Of a stretch of DNA of 64,000 bases, positions 17,501 through 22,999 are shown one piece after another. Under the pieces are notes generated by a model. That model was not told where the DNA came from. It saw only the letters and a list, made by a program, of their open reading frames with translations, and made no database searches. The stretch's first letter is position 1. Each line of letters starts with the position of its first letter. The DNA is from an uncultured Oscillibacter sp. (GTDB lineage: Bacteria; Bacillota; Clostridia; Oscillospirales; Oscillospiraceae). Made by a program: the position numbers and the translations under genes. Location: positions 1-64,000 of the forward strand of contig CAJTVF010000005.1 in NCBI GenBank assembly GCA_910579435.1, read 5' to 3'.

Positions 17501-17676
17501 ATGTCGCTGGGGCTGGCCCCGGTGTAGTAGCAGGCCACCACGGCCATGGGCATCTCCATCTCCGGCATCAGGGCCATCTGGAGCTGCGTGGCGAACATCA
17601 GGCCGAAGACGCAGATCAGGATGCTGGCCAGGATGGTCGCCACCTTGTGCTGGATGCTTGCTCTGGCGATACTCAT
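14509..17676 (-). CDS. RND (HAE1-type) efflux permease
   Basis: 1055 residues, ATG 17674-17676 after GGGGAGG, one base past the adaptor stop codon. Full-length AcrB/HAE1-like pump with twelve membrane segments in the usual 1+5, 1+5 pattern and two large loop domains. The TM4 relay region reads GMIVDNSIVVLEN, so the first Asp of the E. coli AcrB pair is present and the second is Asn. The TM10 lysine position reads VVNSSIILVEY. Both changes are usual in HAE1 proteins of non-proteobacteria. It uses proton flow to export hydrophobic compounds, drugs or lipids; the substrate is unknown. It is the last gene of the TetR, TolC-like, adaptor, RND operon. Confidence 0.93.
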   Translation of the reverse strand: MSIARASIQHKVATILASILICVFGLMFATQLQMALMPEMEMPMAVVACYYTGASPSDIEELVTRPLEGAIMSVPGVDTISSTSSDGVSQIQITYVDGTDLDIAATKLREQFDMVSLPEDAMDPVIINMNLSALMPTAMIALVGEDLSQLQTLAEDLVVPALERINGVAQVTVNGGVEQQIAVELDPTRTAGYGLSASYVSQFLAGQNLIYPGGSLENGSKKLTVSTDAKFQTVDDVRNMILSLPTGGTVRLGEVANVTLEDKDMDAMAKSGESACVVLQVSKQSAANEVYVSEQVVKRLDSLKADNPSLHWSAPYLASDYINQTVDAAYQNILQGVLLAALVVLLFLRRGGATLTIAVSMPICILTVFVLMRAFDLTLNMMSLGGIAMGVGMIVDNSIVVLENIYRFSAEGRSRADACIEGTKEVTSSVLASTLTTEAVFVPLALTGGMAGMMFKDFCLTIASLIFASLVISLTLVPLLCYFTLDEEKVRRRQERQAGKQPGPLKRLTGKISGLYLKILSFFVHHLFLGMAASFGLVVLFGVTLVNTKMVLIPDMDQGQITVNIGMPIGSQLNETSVIAGRVSAITEETVPEIEEMFYIASDESVTMMLDIGSKSQRQRSSNEIAQALRAAVRDVAGCEITVSASDSSAMMGGGGDIAVNIEGDDYDILEFLANDLISQIEALPDAVNVKSSLSDEVPQVKVTVNREAAAQYGLTAASIGQAVRSELTGSTATKVTINSRELNVVVRGGGAAAKSLDALKSMGVPSAMGGTVPLGSVASVSIEQAPQTIVRANQTRQVTISGDSVSGDTAAMTAAVWEILNNYTFPQGYAVETDGSYETMMESFGDLLIALAAALLLVYFVLAVQFESFLMPVMVMLILPVAFTGSLFGLPVTGRDLSMLSLVSIIMLAGTVVNSSIILVEYVKIRRARGEDRETAILHACPLRVRPILMTALTTILAMVPMAMGIGETNEMMSDMGITMIAGMVISTIVTLVFTPVYYSVIDNLSHIFRRKNKSSPGKPRKRLFGRKGAASAPASGVPEPSASGAEALPAETT

Positions 17677-17677
17677 G

Positions 17678-18940
17678 TTATTCCTCCCCGGACGCTCCGT
17701 CCTCAGGGGCGGCTTCACCGGCTTCCGGCGTATCCTCCGCCGGGGCTTCCGCCGGGGCTTCCGCCGGAGCGTCCCCGCCGGAGACGATGCGGACCGGGTC
17801 GCCGTCGTTCAGGTAGGCCTGGCCCACGGTGACCAGCTTCTGCCCGGCGGAAAGGCCGGTGAGGATCTCCGTCACGCCGTTGCCGGTGAGGCCGGTGGAG
17901 ACCTCCACGTATTTGGCGGTATCGTTCTCCACCACGAAGACGTACTGGGTCTCGCCCCGGGTCAGCACCGCCTCGGTGGGCGCCACGATGGTGTTCTCGG
18001 ACACGTCGGTGTGGAAGGTCACGTCGGCGAACATGCCCGCCGTCAGCCCCTCTGTCTCCGCCGGAAGGCCCAGCGTCACGGCGTAGAGCTTGGTCTGGGG
18101 GTTCGCGGAGCGGTCGATGGAACGGATGGGAGCTTCAAAGGCCTGGCCTGCGGCGCTGACCGTCACGCTGGCGGTATCCCCGGCGGCCAGCTTGGGCATC
18201 AGGGCCTCGGAAACCTGGACCGCCAGTTTGAGCTGGTCCACGCCGTCGATGACCGCCACCGGGGCCGCGGTGGACACAAAGCCGCCCTTCACCGCGTTCA
18301 GCGTCAGGATGGTGCCGGAAACGGGGGAGAGGATGTTGCCCCGGGAATCAATGTTTTCCAGGGAGCTGGAAATCTGCTCCAGGTTGGATTTATAGTTCTG
18401 CATTCCCGCTTCCAGCTGGGAGAGGGTGGAGTTTTTTGTGGCGACGGTGGTTTCCAATTGCAGCTCCGCCTGGTCAATCTCCGCCTGAGAGGCCGCGCCG
18501 ATCTCAAAAAGCTCCTTCAGGTCGCTGACGTTCTTCTCCAGCAGGGCGATCTGCTTTTCGAAGACCGCCGCCTGGTCGTTATAGCTCTGAATCGCGGACT
18601 GGTAACTGATGTCCACCGCGCCGTAAGAGGTCAGCGTGCTGTCCAGGTCCACCTTGCAGATGGCCTGGCCCGCCTTGATTTCGTCCCCCGCCTCAAAGTA
18701 CACCGCCTCGCATTTGGCGTTGATGGCGGCCATGACGGTGGTCTGCTCCTCCGTGACGATCTGGCCGGAGACGGTGTTTTCCGTGTAAATGGTGTCCGCC
18801 CCGATCTCCTCTACCTGGACGGCCACGCCGGGGTTGGATTCTTCTTCCTCCGGCGTCTCGTCCGTCCCGCCGCCGCAGGCGGCCAGGGACAGCGCCAGCA
18901 CGGCGGCAAGCCCTGCCGCCAGGATTCTTTGTTTTCTCAT
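17678..18940 (-). CDS. RND efflux adaptor lipoprotein (MFP)
   Basis: 420 residues. A lipobox L-A-A-C at residues 19-22 marks a lipoprotein held on the outer face of the cytoplasmic membrane. The order is typical of membrane fusion proteins: a split biotinyl-lipoyl domain (VYFEAGDEIKAGQAICKVD near 80 and SPVSGTILTLNAVKGGFV near 210), a long coiled-coil hairpin between them (about 110-195), then beta-barrel and membrane-proximal domains. The last 35 residues are a low-complexity Ala/Pro/Glu tail with APAE repeats. It would link the RND pump to the TolC-like protein or, in a monoderm, to the wall. Confidence 0.92.
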   Translation of the reverse strand: MRKQRILAAGLAAVLALSLAACGGGTDETPEEEESNPGVAVQVEEIGADTIYTENTVSGQIVTEEQTTVMAAINAKCEAVYFEAGDEIKAGQAICKVDLDSTLTSYGAVDISYQSAIQSYNDQAAVFEKQIALLEKNVSDLKELFEIGAASQAEIDQAELQLETTVATKNSTLSQLEAGMQNYKSNLEQISSSLENIDSRGNILSPVSGTILTLNAVKGGFVSTAAPVAVIDGVDQLKLAVQVSEALMPKLAAGDTASVTVSAAGQAFEAPIRSIDRSANPQTKLYAVTLGLPAETEGLTAGMFADVTFHTDVSENTIVAPTEAVLTRGETQYVFVVENDTAKYVEVSTGLTGNGVTEILTGLSAGQKLVTVGQAYLNDGDPVRIVSGGDAPAEAPAEAPAEDTPEAGEAAPEDGASGEE

Positions 18941-19003
18941 ATGGCTCCTCCTGAGATGTTATTTTGAACGATGGAACGCTTCGGGGCGCTTATGGCGGCG
19001 CCG

Positions 19004-19035
19004 TTTTCCATAGAAAGCCTGCTTTCTATGGAAAA
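19004..19035 (-). terminator. strong hairpin inside the efflux operon
   Basis: A perfect 15-bp stem, TTTTCCATAGAAAGC (19004-19018) with 19021-19035, lies between the TolC-like and adaptor genes. On the minus strand it is followed by ACGGCG rather than T's, so it may set mRNA ends or attenuate rather than stop transcription. Confidence 0.55.
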
Positions 19036-19041
19036 TTAGTA

Positions 19042-20289
19042 TCAATTCAAAATGCCGGTTTTTACGGCCCAGCAGTAATTGTTATAGGCGGTGAACAAAT
19101 CGTTTTCAGCGGACCGCACCGCCTCCTTCGCGGCCGTCAGCTCGTCCTCTGCGGTAAGGAGGGTGTTTTTGGAGATGTTCCCCTGCCGGTATTTCAGCTC
19201 TGCGGCGGCGTAAGACGCTTCCTTGCTGGACGCGCTTACTTTTGACGCCTCCAGAATCTGCTTGTAATCCTTTACTTGAGCGTAGAGGGTCCGGAATTTC
19301 ATCTCGTAGTTCTGAACGGTGTTATTATATGTATACTTTGCCGCGGGCCAGCCGTGCTCCGCGTTCAGGGTGGGGGTATAATCCCCGATGCCGTGGTATG
19401 CGTCCTGGGTGTCCTTCAGAGTGCGCTTCGCGTCGAAAAGCTCATAGCTTGCCTCCTTGGCGGAGGCCAGGCCCGCTTCCAGGTCCATGTCTGAAAGCTG
19501 CTTCGCCGTCACCTGGGGCACGCCTCCAAGCTGAATGCTTCCGGTCTGCTCCGCCCCCAGCAGCGTTTCCAGCTGGGCCTTGTATACGCGAATGTTCATC
19601 CGCAGGGTTTCCAGGCCGCTGGCGAGAGAGGCCCGCCCGGCCTCCGCCTCGGTGAGGGTCAGGGTAGAAATCTGCCCCAGCTTGTGGCGCAGGCGCAGCT
19701 CCTCCAGCTGGCGGTCCAGGGCGGCCAGCTGGCGTTCCAGCCCGTCCTCCTGGGATTCCATGGCCAGAATTGCCATGTACATGGTTTCGCCTCCCAGGGC
19801 GATCTGGTCCTCCAGGTTTTTCAGCTGGCGGACGATTCCGGCGTTGTCCTCCTGGAGGTCGCCGTCCCAGATGGCGTCGAACTGCCGCCGCAGGGCGCTG
19901 TAGGACTGGTTCATCTGGTCGTAGGCGTAGGAAGAGCCCATCCCCATTTCCAGCATGGTCCACTGCGAGCCCGCAAGGCTGTTCAGAGCCCGGCGCAGCT
20001 TGTCAAGCTGCTTTTCATAGTCGATTTCCTCCAGGGCCGCAATCTGTTCGTTCAAAGCCAGGATTTGGAGGTTGTTCTCCCGGATGCGCTGTTCCACGCT
20101 GGAAAAGCGGACCTGTCCCAGGGGGTCCGGCTCATAGTCCGCCTCCGGTTCCGCGTCCGGGCCGGCGACGGCGCTTTCCTGGCTGTCCGGGGCGTCTTTC
20201 TCCGGAGAAGGCTCTTCCGCGAAAGCGGAGAGGCCCAGCGGAACCGCCAGCGAAAGAGCCAGCAGCAGGGCGGTAATTTGTTTCTTCAT
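19042..20289 (-). CDS. TolC-like coiled-coil protein with signal peptide
   Basis: 415 residues, ATG after GGAGG. The signal peptide (about 1-24, ending AFAEE) is followed by an acidic Pro/Glu linker to about residue 55, then almost continuous alpha-helix arranged as two helical hairpins: VEQRIRENNLQILALNEQIAALEE to about 200, and DLEAGLASAKEASYELFDAKR to the end. The closing AELKYRQGNISKNTLLTAEDEL segment is the recurring OEP/TolC signature. The order relative to adaptor and RND genes supports a TolC-family role. No clear transmembrane beta strands are seen, so in a single-membrane cell it may be a shortened periplasm- or wall-spanning tube or tether. Confidence 0.75.
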   Translation of the reverse strand: MKKQITALLLALSLAVPLGLSAFAEEPSPEKDAPDSQESAVAGPDAEPEADYEPDPLGQVRFSSVEQRIRENNLQILALNEQIAALEEIDYEKQLDKLRRALNSLAGSQWTMLEMGMGSSYAYDQMNQSYSALRRQFDAIWDGDLQEDNAGIVRQLKNLEDQIALGGETMYMAILAMESQEDGLERQLAALDRQLEELRLRHKLGQISTLTLTEAEAGRASLASGLETLRMNIRVYKAQLETLLGAEQTGSIQLGGVPQVTAKQLSDMDLEAGLASAKEASYELFDAKRTLKDTQDAYHGIGDYTPTLNAEHGWPAAKYTYNNTVQNYEMKFRTLYAQVKDYKQILEASKVSASSKEASYAAAELKYRQGNISKNTLLTAEDELTAAKEAVRSAENDLFTAYNNYCWAVKTGILN

Positions 20290-20423
20290 GTCTGCCTCCT
20301 TGGGTCGAGATGTGATAATCTATCATGTATAAAGGATGGCGCTCCATCCGTGCTTTCAGGGAGCGAATTCCAGGGACTGCTGTGACCATACACCTTCCGC
20401 CTGGGGGAAGGTCAAGGGGAAAT

Positions 20424-21029
20424 TTACAAAAAGCACCCGGTTTTTACAATTTCCAGTTTTGTTGCCAGCTCTTCCCGGCAGGACCTCCGTTCCTCGGGCC
20501 GGAGGAGTGCGTCCATAAACGCGCTGCCCAGGGCCGCCATCAGCAGACTGCAAACGATGCGGACGTACTCCGGGTTCCGGCTGCGGAGGCGGGAGAGGTC
20601 CATCAGGTCCCAGAGGCCGTCCAGCAGACGCTGGCCCGGCCGGGTGGGGAGCAGCTTTTGAATGTCCATCCCCTGGTTGAGCCGCATGAATTTGACGCAG
20701 CGTTCCATCACCGGATCGCAAAGCGGATTCCCGGAGGCCAGACGGTCGAAGCAGTCCAGCTGGGCCTGGAAGATGTCCCCGCCGTTCTCCTTCAATACCT
20801 GGCGGTACTCCGCCTGAACGTGGCCCCGGACTTCCTCCAGGAGGTAGGCCAGCAGGTCGTCCTTATCCAGGAAATATTGATAAAAGCTCCCCCGGGGAAT
20901 CCGGGCCTTTTTGATGATTTGGTTGATGGACGCGTCCGCAAAGCGCGAGGTGGTGAATTCCTCCCAGGCCGCGTTGAGGAACCGGGTCCGCTTCTCCTCC
21001 GGCAGCCGGAGGAAGGTCTCTGTACACAT
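20424..21029 (-). CDS. TetR-family repressor of the efflux operon
   Basis: 201 residues. The N-terminal helix-turn-helix is typical (AAWEEFTTSRFADASINQI, then IPRGSFYQYF near residues 45-55, then KDDLLAYLLEEV). The C-terminal part is helical and variable, as in ligand-binding TetR domains. It heads the operon that continues with the TolC-like, adaptor and RND genes. The operators and promoter lie directly upstream, so it very likely represses itself and, if co-transcribed, the pump. The inducer is unknown. The start is ATG 21027-21029; the upstream GAGGG site is modest. Confidence 0.92.
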   Translation of the reverse strand: MCTETFLRLPEEKRTRFLNAAWEEFTTSRFADASINQIIKKARIPRGSFYQYFLDKDDLLAYLLEEVRGHVQAEYRQVLKENGGDIFQAQLDCFDRLASGNPLCDPVMERCVKFMRLNQGMDIQKLLPTRPGQRLLDGLWDLMDLSRLRSRNPEYVRIVCSLLMAALGSAFMDALLRPEERRSCREELATKLEIVKTGCFL

Positions 21030-21050
21030 ATGAATCCCTCACAGCAAAAA

Positions 21051-21080
21051 TGACAGGCTGTCGTTTTCTGACAAGCTGTC
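21051..21080. promoter_or_regulatory. tandem TetR operators
   Basis: TGACAGGCTGTC (21051-21062) and TGACAAGCTGTC (21069-21080) are direct repeats 18 bp apart. The first contains a perfect 11-bp palindrome, GACAG-G-CTGTC; the second has one mismatch. They cover the first 30 or so transcribed bases, a classic roadblock position for a TetR repressor. Confidence 0.8.
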
Positions 21081-21084
21081 ACTT

Positions 21085-21113
21085 ATTATAGTCAGGGCTA
21101 ACGGCCCTGTCAA
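21085..21113 (-). promoter_or_regulatory. consensus sigma70 promoter of the efflux operon
   Basis: TTGACA (21108-21113), 17-base spacer, TATAAT (21085-21090), all on the minus strand: a perfect match to the housekeeping consensus. A promoter this strong implies tight repression by the adjacent operators. Confidence 0.9.
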
Positions 21114-21243
21114 CTGTTTTGTTCTTCCGGGAACGTTAAATTTTTGTAAATATGGAAATGCGCCGCTGCCGGGGGAGCAGGGACAATAGGGACAAAATGT
21201 TGGGGACAAAATGTTACAAAGAGGTAAAAATTTAGGAAAGTAC

Positions 21244-21272
21244 TTGAAGCCGCAGGGCGGGTGTGGTAGAAT
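21244..21272 (+). promoter_or_regulatory. promoter of the cohesin/dockerin operon
   Basis: TTGAAG (21244-21249), 17-base spacer, TAGAAT (21267-21272), 33 bp before the TTG start. Upstream, GGGACAAAATGTT occurs twice in tandem at about 21189-21222 and could be a regulator site. Confidence 0.6.
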
Positions 21273-21305
21273 GGTCAAAATAATGTAGAAAGGAGAGAGG
21301 AAACT

Positions 21306-22328
21306 TTGAAACGCCCATTCGCGGCGCTGGTTCTGGCGGCCGCGCTGGTTCTGGCGGCCGTGCCTGCGGTGTCCGCCGCCGCTCCGGCCCTCTCCGTCAA
21401 CGGCCCCTCCGGGACCGTCCGCGCGGGGGAGGCCTTTGAGGTGACGGTGGAGCTGTCCAGCGGCGCGGCATTCAACACCGCGCAGTTTATCCTGCGGTTC
21501 GACCAAAACGCGATGGAGTGCGTGAAGGCCGAGCCCGGCCCGCTGCTGGCGGGGGCGCTGACCTCGGCGAACGCTTCAAACCGTAAGGGAGCCGCAGTCG
21601 CCGCCGCGTGGACGGAGCCTCTTCGGGGAGGGGGCGTGCTGGGGACCTTCCAATTCAAGGCGAAGACAGACCTGAGCGCTCCCCGTTTCGCCCTGACGGA
21701 CGTGCTGCTGACGGATCTGGAGGGCCGGGAGCTGGAGGTATTCATTCCCGAGAACCTGCGCCTGCCCAGTTTTCCAGACGCGAGGGGACACTGGGCGGAG
21801 GACGCCATCAGGGAGACGGCGTTCCAGGGCCTGCTGGCCGGGGACGCCGACGGGGCCTTCCACCCGGAGGGGACCGTCACCCTGCGGGAGATGATCTGCC
21901 TTCTCTGGCGCGCGGCCGGGAGGCCGGAGCCGGACCCGAAGGCGGGCGCGTCCTTTCAGGAGCTGGAGGGATTCGACGCGGAGACCCGGAACGCGATCCT
22001 CTGGGGCTATGGCCGGGGATTGTTCCGCGGCACGGAGACGGATGCCTTTTCATCCGACGCCGCCCTGACCCGTCAGGCGGCGGTGAAGCTGCTCTTCAGC
22101 TATGCCGGGGGGCAGACCGGGCTTGAGTCGCTGTTTTTCAGCGTCTATGACGGGACTTTCACCGACAGCGGCCAGATCGCGAGCTGGGCCAAGCCGGCGG
22201 TATACTGGAGCGTCTATCATGAGATCCTCTCGGGGAACAGCCAAAATGCGCTGAGACCGGGAGAGGCCGTGACCCGCGCCCAGCTGTCCGCCATCCTGGC
22301 CCGCGCTCTGGATCGCGATATTCTTTGA
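21306..22328 (+). CDS. cohesin-like and SLH surface anchor protein
   Basis: 340 residues, TTG start after AAGGAGAG. The signal peptide ends near residue 22 (VSAAA). Residues about 27-145 have the cohesin/carbohydrate-binding fold pattern: VRAGEAFEVTVELSSG, FNTAQFILRFDQNAMECV and GVLGTFQFKAKTD. Three SLH repeats follow (about 153-205, 215-270 and 283-337; FPDARGHWAEDAI and FTDSGQIASWAKPAV mark two of them). The protein would sit on wall polysaccharide and display a cohesin that could capture a dockerin. The next gene encodes a dockerin protein 17 bp downstream, which supports the reading. Whether this cohesin really binds it is not shown. Confidence 0.82.
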   Translation: MKRPFAALVLAAALVLAAVPAVSAAAPALSVNGPSGTVRAGEAFEVTVELSSGAAFNTAQFILRFDQNAMECVKAEPGPLLAGALTSANASNRKGAAVAAAWTEPLRGGGVLGTFQFKAKTDLSAPRFALTDVLLTDLEGRELEVFIPENLRLPSFPDARGHWAEDAIRETAFQGLLAGDADGAFHPEGTVTLREMICLLWRAAGRPEPDPKAGASFQELEGFDAETRNAILWGYGRGLFRGTETDAFSSDAALTRQAAVKLLFSYAGGQTGLESLFFSVYDGTFTDSGQIASWAKPAVYWSVYHEILSGNSQNALRPGEAVTRAQLSAILARALDRDIL

Positions 22329-22345
22329 GAAAGGAGGGAACGGAA

Positions 22346-22978
22346 ATGAGAAAATGGTTTGTATGCGGCTTCCTGGTTCTGGCGCTGTCCCTGGCGATGA
22401 GCACCGCCGCCCTAGCGGCGGACGGCATCCAGAGCGCGGCCAGCGTGGCGGGGAACAACGTCACGCTGGCGGTGGATCAGAATAACCCCGACAAGCTGAA
22501 CGTGACCTACTCCGGTGCGTCCGCCGGCAGCGAGTATGTGGTGTTCGCCACGTCCGGCGGCGCGTCGGAAGCTCCCACGGAGAGCAATCTGGTCTATATC
22601 GACCAGAAGACCGCTGGTTCCGGCGGGGTCTCCTTCGTTGTTTACCCGAAGACCCTGACCAACGGGACCTACCAGGTCTGGATGTCCAGCAACGCCGCCA
22701 CCGGCGTCGGCGCCCGGAATGCGCAGAATATCGGGAACTTCGTGTATTACACGGAGAAACCGGCCTACACCCTGGGGGATGTGAACAGCGATGGGAGAAT
22801 CAACTCTACGGATGCGATTCTTGTACTGAGATACGCTGTGGGTAATGTGGAGCTGACAGAGGCGCAGAAGCTCGCGGCGGAAGTCAACGGGATAACAGGA
22901 ATTAACTCTGGAGACGCGATACTGATTCTCCAACGCGCAGTGGATGATACTGTGAAATTCCCCGCAGAGGGAAATTAA
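22346..22978 (+). CDS. secreted dockerin-domain protein
   Basis: 210 residues, ATG after GGAGGG. Signal peptide about 1-25. A beta-sandwich-like domain (about 30-130: NKLNVTYSGASAGSEYVVFATSGG and TNGTYQVWMSS) is followed by a type I dockerin. Repeat 1 starts at D145 (D-V-N-S-D-G-R-I-N-S-T-D) and has all calcium ligands. Repeat 2 starts at E179 (E-V-N-G-I-T-G-I-N-S-G-D), where the first and fifth loop positions are Glu and Ile instead of Asp, so it likely binds calcium weakly. There is no catalytic domain. It lies between two cohesin-like SLH proteins and could be a small cargo or bridge subunit. Confidence 0.85.
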   Translation: MRKWFVCGFLVLALSLAMSTAALAADGIQSAASVAGNNVTLAVDQNNPDKLNVTYSGASAGSEYVVFATSGGASEAPTESNLVYIDQKTAGSGGVSFVVYPKTLTNGTYQVWMSSNAATGVGARNAQNIGNFVYYTEKPAYTLGDVNSDGRINSTDAILVLRYAVGNVELTEAQKLAAEVNGITGINSGDAILILQRAVDDTVKFPAEGN

Positions 22979-22999
22979 CGAAAAACTGAGGTGATAAAG

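Noticed and set aside
14473..17832. Open frame of about 1119 codons on the plus strand
   Set aside because: Antisense to the RND pump; its His/Gly/Asp-rich translation is a shadow of high-GC codon use and has no ribosome site or family.
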